64,000 nt of DNA from positions 62,001 to 126,000 of the forward strand of contig NZ_JAXOUF010000003.1 of the NCBI RefSeq assembly GCF_034424805.1, in the 5' to 3' direction. The notes beneath the pieces were generated by a model that ran no database searches, was not told the DNA's origin, and was given only the letters and a program-made list of their open reading frames with translations. This document shows, piece by piece, positions 7,670 to 17,743 of the stretch; the stretch's first letter is position 1, and each line of letters starts with the position of its first letter. The stretch comes from Labrys sedimenti. Lineage in GTDB: Bacteria; Pseudomonadota; Alphaproteobacteria; Rhizobiales; Labraceae. The translations under genes and the position numbers were made by a program.

Positions 7670-8764
7670 TCAAGGCGCGAGATCGAAGACCGATTCCCGG
7701 TCGATCAGGATGGTCGGCATCTCGACATCCCGGCCGGCTTCGCCGCCCTGAATCTGCCGAACCAGCAAATTGACGGCTGCGCGCCCCATTTCATGGATCG
7801 GACGCTGCACCACCGAGATCGCCGGCGTGAGGGCGCCCGACCACGGCGATTCGTCGAAACTGATGAGGGCGACATCCCGCCCCACCGCCAGGTTCAAGGC
7901 GCGGCAGGCGGCCAGCACCCCGATGGCGATTTCCTCGCATGTCGCCAAGATCGCGGTGGGCCGTGGATCGGCACTGAGAATCGACGTCGCAGCGTCGATG
8001 ATCATCTGGGGATTGTTCGGCGTGTAGCGCAGCCAGTCCTTCGGCAGGTCGAGGCCGGCGGCCGCCAGGGCTTCGCGCGCACCGAGGACGCGATCGCGCG
8101 CGCTCGAGACGGCGCCCCGCGGCTCGCTTTGCCGATGCGAGGTGGCAGCCGCAGTCAAAACGACGAGGCCGATGCGGGTGTGTCTGCGGGCGATGAACAA
8201 TTCCACGGCCTCGCGGGCGCCACCGCGGTCATCCGTGGTCACGGCGCTGACCGGAATGTCCGCGATGCGGCGGTCGAGCAGCACCATGCGTCCCTCGCCT
8301 GCGCCCGCCTTCTGCAGATGCTCGTTGTGGTCGGGCGAGGACGGTACCACGATCATGCCGGCGACGCGCTTCTCCATCAGGGTCTGCACGGCCTCGATCT
8401 CGGTCTTGAGATCGTCGTCCGTGTTCACGATCAGGGTCTGATATCCCAGGGAGGCGCAGGTATCGATGATCGCCCGGGCCGCGCTGGCGAAGAAGGAATT
8501 GCTGATGTCCGCGAGCACCACCCCGATGACCTGGGTGCGGCCCGCCCGCATGGCCCTGGCCGCCTCGTTGAGCCGGTAGTTCAACGTCCGGGCCGCCGCC
8601 GCGACGCGCTCGCGCGTCTCCTCGGTGACCAGGCCATAGCCGCCGAGAGCACGCGCCGCGGTCGCGCGGGAAACCTTGGCAAGACGGGCGACGTCCAGGA
8701 GGCGGGCAGGACGGGAAGGACCGGCTGGCGGGCTTTCCTCGTCGGCTTTCTTGTTTTGGGTCAT
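7670..8764 (-). CDS. LacI family transcriptional regulator
   Basis: 364 residues. The N-terminal helix-turn-helix (RLLDVARLAKVSRATAARAL, residues about 22-41) is followed by the hinge helix LNEAARAMRAGRT and a periplasmic-binding-protein-like effector domain starting at IGVVLADISNSFFA. It lies directly upstream of, and on the same strand as, the polyol transport operon, and the perfect palindrome at 7587-7604 is its obvious target. It is probably a repressor released by the imported polyol or its oxidation product. The ATG at 8764 is the first start before the HTH; about 20 extra polar residues precede the HTH. Confidence 0.92.
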   Translation of the reverse strand: MTQNKKADEESPPAGPSRPARLLDVARLAKVSRATAARALGGYGLVTEETRERVAAAARTLNYRLNEAARAMRAGRTQVIGVVLADISNSFFASAARAIIDTCASLGYQTLIVNTDDDLKTEIEAVQTLMEKRVAGMIVVPSSPDHNEHLQKAGAGEGRMVLLDRRIADIPVSAVTTDDRGGAREAVELFIARRHTRIGLVVLTAAATSHRQSEPRGAVSSARDRVLGAREALAAAGLDLPKDWLRYTPNNPQMIIDAATSILSADPRPTAILATCEEIAIGVLAACRALNLAVGRDVALISFDESPWSGALTPAISVVQRPIHEMGRAAVNLLVRQIQGGEAGRDVEMPTILIDRESVFDLAP

Positions 8765-9018
8765 GCCTCTACTTGGTGCAGGAGGCTTTCTTTGGCCAAA
8801 TTGGAAAAGTATTTGCAGTCGCGGGAAGCCTGCCTACTCCCTTTACGGTAGAAAGGCAAACCATTCGCGTCTGCTGGAGGACGATCCCGCCCGGTCAAGA
8901 TCAGGCCGCCGGCTGTTCAGCAAAGTTTGGAAATAGTCGGCCTTTTTAAAGTCATCGGTTCGCCGCGATGGCAGCGGACACCTCGCCGATACTGCCGCCG
9001 CCCTGAATGGGGGAGGCG

Positions 9019-10458
9019 ATGGTGACGAAGCAGGACCTTGACCCTGCGCGGGTTGTTTTCAATCGTTTCGGCCTGGGACCTCGCCCCGGCGACCTGGCGA
9101 GGCTGGGCGGCGATCCGCGTGCTGCCCTGCGGGCGGAACTCGCCAGGCCCGATATCGCCCTGATCCCGGCTGCAGCCGATGCGAACCTCCTGCCGGGCAG
9201 CGCCGCGGCCATCCAGGCTGTCATGAACGAGAACCTGCAGCGTAAGATGGAGCGGATGGCAGTGCCCGCGGCCACCGTTCAGATGGGCCCGGAGGGCAAT
9301 CTCGCCGCTCCCGTTCCGCAGGGGCCGATGAAGCCGGAGCAGCCCGTCGAGGCCCGGCTGCTGAAGGCGGAGGCGCAGGCACGCATTGCCAAGGCGATTG
9401 GGGCGGAAATCGGCTTCGTCGAACGCTTCGTCGCCTTCTGGTCCAACCATTTCTGCATCTCTGTCGCCAAGGACAACATCGTGCGGGCGGCTGCGGGCGC
9501 CTTCGAGCGCGAGGCGATCCGTCCTTTCGTGCTGGGCCGCTTTGCGGATATGCTAGTGGCCGTCGAGCATCATCCGGCGATGCTCTATTACCTGGACAAC
9601 CAGCAATCCATCGGCCCGGACTCGCGGGCGGGACGCAACCGCAACCGCGGCCTGAACGAGAATCTCGCCCGCGAGATCCTCGAACTTCATACGCTCGGTG
9701 TCGGCAGCGGCTACAGCCAGGCCGACGTGACCGCCTTCGCGCGCATCCTCACCGGCTGGATGGTGGCGGGGCGGGAAGGGCGGCTCGGCGAGCCTGGCAG
9801 CTTCGTCTTCAATGCCAGCACGCATGAGCCGGGCGACCAGGTCTTCCTCGGCAAGACCTATCCGGCTGGCGGCATGGGCCAGGCCGAGGCCGTGCTCAAC
9901 GATCTCGCTCGCCATCCCGCCACGGCCCGGCATATCGCCACGAAGATCGCGCGCCATTTCATCGCGGACGATCCACCGGCCCCGATGGTCGCGCGCCTGG
10001 CGGAGATTTTCATCAAGACGGACGGCGATCTTCGCACCCTTGCCATGGCGCTGGTCAACGCGCCGGAAGCCTGGTCGCAGCCCCTGGCGAAGATGCGCTC
10101 GCCTCTCGATTTCGTTCTCGCCTTGCGGCGCGGTATCGGCCCTGGCCCGGATGCTGATCCCGGCCAGACCCTCAATTGGCTGGCGGCGCTGGGCGCTCCC
10201 CTGTGGCAGCCGCCCGGCCCGAACGGCTTTTCCGATCTCGTCGATGCACAGGCGTCCCCGGCGGGCATGGCGATGCGCCTCGACATCGCCTGGCAGGCGG
10301 CGCGCCAGGCCAGGAGTCTTGCCGAGCCCGCCGATCTCCTGGATGCCCTCATCGGCCCCTCGGCATCGGCCGAGACGCGCCAGGCCGTCAGCCGCGCCGA
10401 ATCGCGCCAGCAGGCGGTGGCATTGCTGTTGATGGCCCCCGAATTCCAGAGGAGATAG
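9019..10458 (+). CDS. DUF1800 family protein
   Basis: 479 residues. The start is set at the ATG at 9019 because the GGGGGAGG ribosome binding site lies between it and an earlier in-frame ATG (9007); a GTG at 9022 is equally possible. Conserved family features include ARVVFNRFGLGPRPGD at the N-terminus, FVAFWSNHFCISV, and RGLNENLAREILELHTLGV followed by VTAFARILTGW. The family is uncharacterised in biochemical terms, is widespread in environmental bacteria, and is nearly always paired with a DUF1501 protein, as here (2-base gap). I see no obvious signal peptide. Confidence 0.88.
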   Translation: MVTKQDLDPARVVFNRFGLGPRPGDLARLGGDPRAALRAELARPDIALIPAAADANLLPGSAAAIQAVMNENLQRKMERMAVPAATVQMGPEGNLAAPVPQGPMKPEQPVEARLLKAEAQARIAKAIGAEIGFVERFVAFWSNHFCISVAKDNIVRAAAGAFEREAIRPFVLGRFADMLVAVEHHPAMLYYLDNQQSIGPDSRAGRNRNRGLNENLAREILELHTLGVGSGYSQADVTAFARILTGWMVAGREGRLGEPGSFVFNASTHEPGDQVFLGKTYPAGGMGQAEAVLNDLARHPATARHIATKIARHFIADDPPAPMVARLAEIFIKTDGDLRTLAMALVNAPEAWSQPLAKMRSPLDFVLALRRGIGPGPDADPGQTLNWLAALGAPLWQPPGPNGFSDLVDAQASPAGMAMRLDIAWQAARQARSLAEPADLLDALIGPSASAETRQAVSRAESRQQAVALLLMAPEFQRR

Positions 10459-10460
10459 CC

Positions 10461-11693
10461 ATGCATCCATTGTGCGAGCGTCCGCATCCCTCCCGTCGCG
10501 CTGTCCTGCTGGCCGGTGGCGCCCTCTTCGGCTGGGCCTATCTGCCGCGTTTTGCCCGAGCGGCGGGCACGAGGGATCCGCGCCTGGTCGTGCTCGTTCT
10601 GCGCGGAGCGCTGGACGGGCTCTCGACCGTGGCGCCGGTCGGTGATCCCGATTATCGCGGATTGCATGGCGATATCGCCCTGGCGCTCGATGGACCACAT
10701 CCAGCCCTGCCCCTGGACGGGTTCTTCGCTCTCCATCCGGCCCTGCCGACCTTTGCCCGGCTGTTCCAGGCCCGGCAGGCGCTGGTGGTACACGCTGCTG
10801 CCACCGGCTATCGCGAGCGCTCCCATTTCGACGGGCAGGACGTGCTGGAGAGTGGCTTTCCGGGGGCAGGCCATACCGCGACGGGTTGGCTCAACCGCGC
10901 TCTCGCCAGCCTTCCTGCCGGCGACCGTGTCGCGCCGCAGGGCGGTCTCGCCGTCGGGCCTTCGACGCCCCTGGTGATGCGGGGCGCCGCACCGGTGCTC
11001 GGCTGGGCTCCGCAAGTGCTGCCGGATGCGGGCGATGATCTCGCGGCGCGCCTTCTCGATCTCTACGACCACCGTGATCCGATCCTCGCCTCCGCCTTGC
11101 GCAGGGGGCTCGAGGCTGAACGCATGGCGGCCGGGGATGGCATGGGCATGACCAAACGCAAGGGCGGGCTCGACAGCGCCGCCGGCATGCGCCAGGCGGC
11201 CGAGGGGGCTGCCCGCCTGATCGCGGCCGATGACGGTCCGCGCGTGGCGGCGCTCGCCTTCGATGGCTGGGATACCCATGTCAACGAAGGTGGAGCAACG
11301 GGCCGGCTCGCGACCCTGCTCGGCGGCCTCGATGGCGCTTTTGCAGCGTTCGAAAGCGGCCTGGGCCAGCATTGGCAGGATACGGTCGTGGTCGCCGTCA
11401 CCGAATTCGGCCGCACCGCGCGCATCAACGGCACCGAAGGAACCGATCACGGCACCGGGACGATCATGCTCCTGGCGGGTGGTGCACTCAAGGGAGGGCG
11501 CGTCGTCGCCGACTGGCCGGGCTTGAAGATCGCCCAGCTTCACGAAGGCCGCGATCTCAAGCCGACCACGGATGTGCGCAGTGTGCTGAAGGGATTGCTC
11601 GCCGACCAGTTCGGCCTCTCGCCGATGGTGTTGGGATCGGCTGTCTTCCCGGATTCGCTGTCGGTTCAACCGCTGGCTGGGCTTGTTGCCTGA
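10461..11693 (+). CDS. DUF1501 family protein, Tat-exported
   Basis: 410 residues, ATG at 10461 preceded by AGGAGATAGCC. The N-terminus has a twin-arginine motif (HPSRRAVLLAGGALFGW) with a hydrophobic stretch ending near ARAAG, so it is probably exported folded through Tat. The body has the DUF1501 (alkaline-phosphatase-like superfamily) pattern: LVVLVLRGALDGLS, HFDGQDVLESG, FDGWDTHVNEGG and VVAVTEFGRTARINGTEGTDHGTG, with Asp/His positions typical of metal binding. Co-transcribed with the DUF1800 gene. The substrate is unknown. Confidence 0.88.
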   Translation: MHPLCERPHPSRRAVLLAGGALFGWAYLPRFARAAGTRDPRLVVLVLRGALDGLSTVAPVGDPDYRGLHGDIALALDGPHPALPLDGFFALHPALPTFARLFQARQALVVHAAATGYRERSHFDGQDVLESGFPGAGHTATGWLNRALASLPAGDRVAPQGGLAVGPSTPLVMRGAAPVLGWAPQVLPDAGDDLAARLLDLYDHRDPILASALRRGLEAERMAAGDGMGMTKRKGGLDSAAGMRQAAEGAARLIAADDGPRVAALAFDGWDTHVNEGGATGRLATLLGGLDGAFAAFESGLGQHWQDTVVVAVTEFGRTARINGTEGTDHGTGTIMLLAGGALKGGRVVADWPGLKIAQLHEGRDLKPTTDVRSVLKGLLADQFGLSPMVLGSAVFPDSLSVQPLAGLVA

Positions 11694-11884
11694 AGCGTCG
11701 GGGTCGTAATCAAATCAGTCAATCTGTTCAGGATTGTGGCTTAAATCTGTCTATTCGTCACAATAATTACTGATTTATTAGGAATAGATATTCAAAATAA
11801 ACCATTGTTGTTCATCGAGCCTTAAGATGGATCGCGATATTTTACTGACAATGCTGGGGTAATCAAATCGGAGTTCCTGTTACA

Positions 11885-12253
11885 ATGACGATGAAGATCT
11901 GCCTTTCAGCCGCAATGCTTTGCGTGACGACGGCATTGGCGGCCACGCCGGCCTCTGCAGGCGACGGCCGCACCGGCGCTTTTGTCGGCGGCGCAGCGCT
12001 TGGGGCGGTCGGCGGCGTCCTGCTCGGCCAGGCGCTGGCCGATCGTCCCGCCCCGCCGCCGCGGCCTGCACCGGTGTATGAGCCGGCCCCGGTCGCCTAT
12101 GATCCCTATGTCGACCGCCTCGATCGTCTGCATGCAGGCTGCGACAGGGGCGACCGCCGGGCCTGCGTCCAGTTCGGCGAAATGATCGGCGCCCATCGCG
12201 AGCGCGTGTCGGAATGGCGCCGGACCCATCCAGACTTCTTCGAGTGGGAATAA
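11885..12253 (+). CDS. Small exported protein with glycine-zipper segment
   Basis: 122 residues. The Sec signal peptide ends near TPASA-GD (residue 25). A glycine/alanine-rich segment (GAFVGGAALGAVGGVLLGQALA) of the kind seen in envelope lipoproteins follows, then a proline-rich linker and a charged C-terminal region with two cysteines (AGCDRGDRRACVQFGE) ending in HPDFFEWE. It stands alone after a 190-base AT-rich intergenic region that probably holds its promoter. I do not recognise the family; a periplasmic or outer-membrane-associated role is inferred. Confidence 0.65.
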   Translation: MTMKICLSAAMLCVTTALAATPASAGDGRTGAFVGGAALGAVGGVLLGQALADRPAPPPRPAPVYEPAPVAYDPYVDRLDRLHAGCDRGDRRACVQFGEMIGAHRERVSEWRRTHPDFFEWE

Positions 12254-12268
12254 GGCATTTTGCATCCC

Positions 12269-12301
12269 GGGAAACGGGCGTTTCGGAAACGCCCGTTTCC
12301 C
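12269..12301. terminator. Bidirectional hairpin between convergent genes
   Basis: Perfect 16-bp arms, GGGAAACGGGCGTTTC and its complement, separated by one base so that the practical loop is the stable UUCG-type turn. It lies between the convergent genes ending at 12253 and 12333. It lacks a long T-tract. Confidence 0.65.
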
Positions 12302-12332
12302 AATTATCCATCCGATGCGAGCTGAAGAAAGT

Positions 12333-12902
12333 TCAGCCGGTCGGCCTCATCGTGATCATGCAGGCAATGCCGGGGCTCACCACGAAGCGCTGGTTGAGAC
12401 AGCGGATGGTGGCGAAGCCCTCGGTAACGACCCGGGCCCTGCCGATATCGCCATCGGAATCGCCGCGCATCACGCCGAGATCGAGCGTGTCCTGCTCGAT
12501 GTCGTAATCACTCTTCTCCGGCTCGATCGTGTGAAGCAGGCTTTCAAGGTGGGCGGTGAAGTTGATCAGGTCCGCCGGGCTAGCCCGGTCGCCCACCAGG
12601 CCGATCGAATCGATCGCATTGCCGGCGAGGACGATGGTCATCGAGGTGGGTGAACGGGACGTGCCGATCGAGCCGGTGACATCGCCCCTCGGCGTGATCG
12701 TCGTCAGATATTCGGCGTCGTCGAACGTGCAGGCATAGGACTCATCGTCCTTCCCTCGGCAGGCCCGGATCGGATCCAGCCCGTCCCGGACGAGGCGCGC
12801 ATCGAACATGTCAATCAGGCGTCGTTCCGTCAGCGGTGCGGATTGGGCCTGGACTGCGCCGAACAGGGCGCTCGTAAAGAATATGGATAGCAGCAGGCGC
12901 AT
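12333..12902 (-). CDS. Exported protein of unknown function
   Basis: 189 residues when started at the ATG at 12902, which begins a clean signal peptide (MRLLLSIFFTSALFGAVQA-QS). The mature part is about 165 residues with four cysteines (RACRGKDDESYACTF near the start, TIRCLNQRF and GIACMI near the end), suggesting two disulphides in the periplasm. No known family is recognised. It ends opposite the small exported protein at 11885-12253, with the hairpin between them. Confidence 0.6.
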   Translation of the reverse strand: MRLLLSIFFTSALFGAVQAQSAPLTERRLIDMFDARLVRDGLDPIRACRGKDDESYACTFDDAEYLTTITPRGDVTGSIGTSRSPTSMTIVLAGNAIDSIGLVGDRASPADLINFTAHLESLLHTIEPEKSDYDIEQDTLDLGVMRGDSDGDIGRARVVTEGFATIRCLNQRFVVSPGIACMITMRPTG

Positions 12903-13004
12903 GGCCGTAGCGAACTCCGGCCCCCCGAGGGGATTAAGCACCTGCTGCCTTAAACATTGATGAAAGCGGCCGGTCGATGCCACTCGTCACAGGACCCCGC
13001 CGCC

Positions 13005-13565
13005 TCAGGCCGCGCGGACTTCCTGCACTTCGGGCACGAAATGGCGCAGCAGGTTCTGGATGCCGTTGCGCAGCGTGGCCGTGGAGGAGGGGCAGCCCGA
13101 GCAGGCGCCCTTCATGGCGAGATAGACTACGCCTTCGCGATAGCCGCGGAAGGTGATGTCGCCGCCATCGGCCGCCACGGCCGGGCGCACGCGGGTCTCG
13201 AGCAGGTCCTTGATGGTCTCGACCGTATCCTCGTCCGCCTCGTCGAAGAACTCCTCGCCTTCCTCCAGCGGCGCGACATCCGCATTGAGGATCGGCACGC
13301 CGGAGAGGTAATGCTCCATGATCGCGCCGAGCACGGCCGGCTTGAGGTGCTGCCACTCCACACCCGAGCGGGTGATGGTGATGAAGTCCGAGCCGAAGAA
13401 CACGCCGGCGACGCCCTCGATGGAAAAGAGCTTCTGCGCCAGCGGCGATTGCACGCCCTCGGCGGCATTCGTCATGTGCAGCGTGGTGCCTTCGGGCAGC
13501 ACTTCGCGGCCGGGCAGGAATTTGAGGGTCGAGGGATTCGGCGTCGCCTCGGTCTGAATGAACAT
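13005..13565 (-). CDS. NifU/Nfu-type Fe-S cluster scaffold protein
   Basis: 186 residues in the two-domain layout of alphaproteobacterial/mitochondrial NFU1. The N-terminal Nfu_N domain has the hallmark FIQTEATPNPSTLKFLPG and VFFGSDFITI. The C-terminal NifU-like domain carries the cluster-binding CxxC as Cys155 and Cys158 (GACSGCPSS). It carries and delivers [4Fe-4S] clusters to target enzymes in the cytoplasm. ATG at 13565. The hydrolase gene lies 50 bases downstream on the same strand... in transcription order the hydrolase precedes it in coordinates 13615-14400, so both may form one transcript. Confidence 0.93.
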   Translation of the reverse strand: MFIQTEATPNPSTLKFLPGREVLPEGTTLHMTNAAEGVQSPLAQKLFSIEGVAGVFFGSDFITITRSGVEWQHLKPAVLGAIMEHYLSGVPILNADVAPLEEGEEFFDEADEDTVETIKDLLETRVRPAVAADGGDITFRGYREGVVYLAMKGACSGCPSSTATLRNGIQNLLRHFVPEVQEVRAA

Positions 13566-13614
13566 CTTTCTCTCCGCTCCAGCAACCGGGTCAAGGCCGG
13601 TCAGGACCTCTCAA

Positions 13615-14400
13615 TTATAGAAGGAGCTGCGATTTGGGCGCAATGCCCTCCACCGCTTCGACCAGCTTGTCGAGATCCTGCGGGCGCGACAGGCGATGGT
13701 CGCCATCCTTGATCAGCGTCACCGTCACGTCGTCCTCGGCCAGACTCTCGACCAGTGCCATGGCATGCTGCCAGGGCACGTCCGGATCCTCCATCCCCTG
13801 CAATATATGGACGGGGCAGCCGGTTTTCACCATGTCGCCGAGAAGAAGATGATTGCGGCCTTCCTCGATCAGCGCGCGGGTGATCGGATAGGGCTCGGGC
13901 GAATAGTCGGAGGGGCGCAGCCAGGCGCCCTTGTCCATGATCTCGCGCTTCACCGCATCGGGGAACTGGTTCCACATCAGCCGCTCGGTGAAATCGGCGG
14001 CGGGGGCGATCAGCACCATGCCGGCCGGTGCCAGCGGTGTGCCGGCCAGCGCCCGCGCAGCCAGCAGGGCGATCCAGCCTCCCATCGAGGAGCCGACCAG
14101 GATCGGCGGCGTCTGCACGCCTTCGCGGATCACGGCCAGGGCATCCTCGAGCCAGGAGCCGATGGTGCCCTCCTCGAAGCGGCCACCTGATTCGCCATGG
14201 CCGGAATAATCGAATCGCGTCACCGCCCGATGGTGACGTGCGCCCCACTCGGCCAGAAAACTGGCCTTGGTCGCCTGCATGTCGGAGCGGAAGCCGCCGA
14301 GCCATACCACATCCGGGCCGCGTCCGGGCTGGTGACGCCAGGCAATCGTGCGGCTGGACGGGCCTTCGCCGACACTGATCATGGCGGGGTTGCTGGTCAT
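13615..14400 (-). CDS. Alpha/beta hydrolase (serine esterase type)
   Basis: 261 residues from the ATG at 14400, supported by a GAGGAAG ribosome binding site. The alpha/beta-hydrolase fold shows VVWLGGFRSDM (oxyanion region), RFDYSGHGESGG, the nucleophile elbow GSSMGGW with Ser105, and the later acid and base segments GMEDPDVPW and KDGDHRLSR. The layout resembles ABHD10-like thioesterase/esterases. It lies 49 bases upstream of the nfu gene on the same strand and could be co-transcribed with it. The natural substrate is unknown. Confidence 0.82.
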   Translation of the reverse strand: MTSNPAMISVGEGPSSRTIAWRHQPGRGPDVVWLGGFRSDMQATKASFLAEWGARHHRAVTRFDYSGHGESGGRFEEGTIGSWLEDALAVIREGVQTPPILVGSSMGGWIALLAARALAGTPLAPAGMVLIAPAADFTERLMWNQFPDAVKREIMDKGAWLRPSDYSPEPYPITRALIEEGRNHLLLGDMVKTGCPVHILQGMEDPDVPWQHAMALVESLAEDDVTVTLIKDGDHRLSRPQDLDKLVEAVEGIAPKSQLLL

Positions 14401-14595
14401 CCGGTCACTTCCTCTTGCTGGTGCGGCGGCGCGTTCTGGGGGGACGCCCGAAAAAATATGCAGGGCCGGCCCGAAAATCCTGCGCTGCATCACCTTTCAT
14501 TTAGAACATGGGGCGCTCTATAGAGGGTGTCATGGACCAACGTCCATTGGCCACCCTCATCATCACGCCGAACCAAGCCGGAAAAATCTGCACCC

Positions 14596-15837
14596 ATGTC
14601 CGATTTCTCGTCCAAAGCTCGCCCGGTCGGCCGACGGCCGAAGGAGGAACGCTTTGCCGGTATCACCGTGCTGCAGATCATTCCGGCTCTGGATGCCGGT
14701 GGTGCCGAGCGCACCACCATCGACATCGCCGATGCGCTGACGCGGGCGGGTGCTCGGGCCTTGGTCGCCACCGAAGGCGGTCGGCTGGTCGGCGAGCTGC
14801 AGGCCCGTGGCGGCCTTTGGATCCCGTTCAACGCCTCGACCAAGAATCCGCTGCGCATCTGGGGCAATGCCCGCCGGCTGGAACGCCTGGTCCGCGAGGA
14901 GAAGGTCGATCTCATCCATGCCCGCTCGCGCGCGCCGGCCTGGTCGGCCCGCCTCGCCACCAAGAAGCTCAACCTGCCCTTCGTCACCACCTATCATGGT
15001 GCCTATTCGGCGAGTTCCGAATGGAAGAAGCGCTACAACGGCGTGATGGCGCAGGCCGATGTCGTCATCGCCAATTCGAATTTCACCGCCGCCACCATCA
15101 AGGAAAACTGGCCGGAGGCGGCGGAGCGCCTGCGCGTCATCCATCGCGGTACCGACCTGACGGCCTTCACGCCCTCGGCCGTGTCTTTCGAGCGCGTGGA
15201 GACGTTGCGCCGGGCCTGGAACGTGGCGCCGCATCAGCGCATCGTGCTGCTGCCCGGCCGTCTCACCGGCTGGAAAGGCCAGCGCGTGCTGATCGACGCC
15301 GCCGCCCTCCTCAAGCAGAAGGGCATCGAGGATACCGTCTTCGTCCTGGCGGGCGATGCCCAGGGCCGGGATGGCTATGTCGCCGAGCTCGAGACGCGCA
15401 TCGCCGAGCGCGGCCTCAAGGGGCTGGTGCTGCGCGTCGGTCATTGCTCGGACATGCCGGCCGCCTATCTCTCCGCGGCAGCGGTCGCCATTCCGTCCAC
15501 CAGCCCGGAAGCTTTCGGACGCACGGCGGTGGAAGCGCAGGCCATGGGCTGCCCGGTGGTGGTGGCCGACCATGGCGCCACCTCCGAAACCGTGCTGGCT
15601 CCGCCGGAGATCGTCGGCAATCTGCGTACGGGCTGGCGCACGCCCGTGGGCGATGCCGAAGCCCTGGCCGAGGCCCTGCACGAGGCGCTGACCCTGGGCG
15701 CTTCGGCCCGCGATGGCCTTGCGGCGCGGGCCCGCGCGCATGTCGAGGCACATTTCTCGCTGGACGTGATGTGCAATGCCACGCTCGATGTCTATGCCGA
15801 CCTTCTGATGAAGAGCCGCAAGCTCAAAGACGAGTGA
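14596..15837 (+). CDS. GT4-family glycosyltransferase
   Basis: 413 residues from the ATG at 14596; a GTG at 14527 would add 23 residues and neither has a strong ribosome binding site. The two-domain GT-B fold is evident: an N-terminal acceptor domain (VLQIIPALDAGGAERTTIDI, HARSRAPAWS, TTYHGAYSA) and a C-terminal donor domain with LLPGRLTGWKGQRVLIDA and the nucleotide-sugar E-x7-E segment SPEAFGRTAVEAQAMGCPVV. It is probably a cytoplasmic enzyme of envelope glycan (LPS core or exopolysaccharide) synthesis. No other polysaccharide genes are nearby, so the product is unknown. Confidence 0.85.
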   Translation: MSDFSSKARPVGRRPKEERFAGITVLQIIPALDAGGAERTTIDIADALTRAGARALVATEGGRLVGELQARGGLWIPFNASTKNPLRIWGNARRLERLVREEKVDLIHARSRAPAWSARLATKKLNLPFVTTYHGAYSASSEWKKRYNGVMAQADVVIANSNFTAATIKENWPEAAERLRVIHRGTDLTAFTPSAVSFERVETLRRAWNVAPHQRIVLLPGRLTGWKGQRVLIDAAALLKQKGIEDTVFVLAGDAQGRDGYVAELETRIAERGLKGLVLRVGHCSDMPAAYLSAAAVAIPSTSPEAFGRTAVEAQAMGCPVVVADHGATSETVLAPPEIVGNLRTGWRTPVGDAEALAEALHEALTLGASARDGLAARARAHVEAHFSLDVMCNATLDVYADLLMKSRKLKDE

Positions 15838-16036
15838 GCCAAAAGCCGCGAATTGTTCGCCGCATGGCGAGCCCGTGACAGTCTATCGGGCTGATTTGTG
15901 ATCTAAATTTCGCGCATCGGGCATGAAAGCGTTGACTTCCGGGCGCTTCGGCAACATCTTCCCGCATCCGGGCGCGGGCTTCGACGCGAAGCCGCCGGCT
16001 TGCCCAAATCAATTCATGGTAGAGGAGTTTACCGCC

Positions 16037-16576
<540 letters not shown>

Positions 16577-16594
16577 TCGAGCCGGATAGATGGA

Positions 16595-16642
16595 GTGTCG
16601 ACCTCTCAGCTCCATCGATCGATGGGTCTGAGAGGTCGACAC
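16595..16642 (+). terminator. Large inverted repeat downstream of infC
   Basis: 15-bp perfect arms GTGTCGACCTCTCAG and CTGAGAGGTCGACAC enclose an 18-base loop that itself contains the palindrome CCATCGATCGATGG. It begins 18 bases after the infC stop. There is no T-tract, so it could terminate, stabilise the mRNA, or be a protein-binding palindrome. Confidence 0.5.
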
Positions 16643-16728
16643 GCCATATCCATGGCGGTTCCGGGCCGCCATCGTCGCGCCATGTTCCGGGCACAGGAAC
16701 AGACAGTTCATCTGTTTCGTGCCGTCCC

Positions 16729-17589
16729 ATGGTCCGTTCCCTGACATTCCGGCGTTTCGCCTTTCTGACCCTTCTCGCCGCGGGTGGCGTCTTTGTCGAC
16801 GCAAAGGTCCTGCCGCGCTGGTTTCCGCAGGCTTTTGGCGGGGTCTGGGGTGGATTGGCCGCCCCCGACAATGCCAATGTGCCCGCCTCCTTGCGCGACC
16901 TGCCGGTCGTCGTGATCAAGGGCAAGCGCGATGACGGGCCGGTTGCGATCCTGCTATCGGGCAATGGCGGCTGGTGGGGCATCGACGACGGTATCGCCGA
17001 GGGACTTGCCCGCGCCGGCGTGACCACGATCGGCCTGAACAGCCTGGCCTATTTCATCCATCGCCGTTCTCCCGAGGAGGTTGCGGCCGCGATCGACAGG
17101 ATGGCAGCCGCGATCGGCCCCGGCCGGCCGGTCGTCCTGGTCGGCTATTCCTTCGGCGCCGATATCGCAGCCACGATCTATGCGCGCCTGTCCGACGACC
17201 TGCGTGCGCGCATTCGCCAGGTCTCGCTGCTCGGCCTCTCGCGGGAAGCCGACTACGCCGTCGGCTTCATGAAGGTCGCCGGTGGGCGCAGGGGGACGAT
17301 CCCAGCCGTCGCCGCCATAGACGGCCCCCATATCCAGTGCTTCCATGGTGCCGATGAAGGCGCGCGGTCGGGCTGCAACGATGTCGATGCCGGCAAGGTG
17401 CAGGTGGTCGAGGTGCCGGGCGGCCACCATTTCGACGGTGATTACGACAGGATTGCCAGCCTCATCCTTGACGGCATGCCGTCCCCGCCGCCCAACGATC
17501 CGATTCGCTATGCGGGGATGGACCGATTCGCCTGGCTGGCCCATCCGGCAGGGATGGACCTTCAGGCTGGAAAACACCGAAACGATTGA
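16729..17589 (+). CDS. AcvB/VirJ-like periplasmic hydrolase
   Basis: 286 residues. The N-terminal hydrophobic stretch (residues 8-24) is a signal peptide or anchor. The VirJ/AcvB domain shows LLSGNGGWWGIDDGIAEGLA, SLAYFIHRRSPEEVA, the nucleophile motif GYSFGAD with Ser141, IQCFHGADE with two later cysteines, and the final VEVPGGHHFDGDY. In Agrobacterium and Rhizobium tropici, proteins of this family hydrolyse lysyl-phosphatidylglycerol and affect acid tolerance and virulence. This is a single-domain, VirJ-length form, and no lpiA/mprF partner is adjacent, so the function is inferred from the family. Confidence 0.85.
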   Translation: MVRSLTFRRFAFLTLLAAGGVFVDAKVLPRWFPQAFGGVWGGLAAPDNANVPASLRDLPVVVIKGKRDDGPVAILLSGNGGWWGIDDGIAEGLARAGVTTIGLNSLAYFIHRRSPEEVAAAIDRMAAAIGPGRPVVLVGYSFGADIAATIYARLSDDLRARIRQVSLLGLSREADYAVGFMKVAGGRRGTIPAVAAIDGPHIQCFHGADEGARSGCNDVDAGKVQVVEVPGGHHFDGDYDRIASLILDGMPSPPPNDPIRYAGMDRFAWLAHPAGMDLQAGKHRND

Positions 17590-17743
17590 ATCCCCCGGTC
17601 GCGCTATTTATGTGTGGGCAGCAGTTTCTTGTTTCCAAGCCAATTCGTCGGATTGGCTCGGGCGTCTTTGCGATTCCCGGTGACACCGTTCAATCGCAAC
17701 ACGCTCTGGCACAACGCGATAATGGCTCCAGGCGGGTCGATCC

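Noticed and set aside
9858..11669. 603-codon minus-strand frame opposite the DUF1800/DUF1501 pair
   Set aside because: Shadow frame; the plus strand encodes two recognisable families with good ribosome binding sites.
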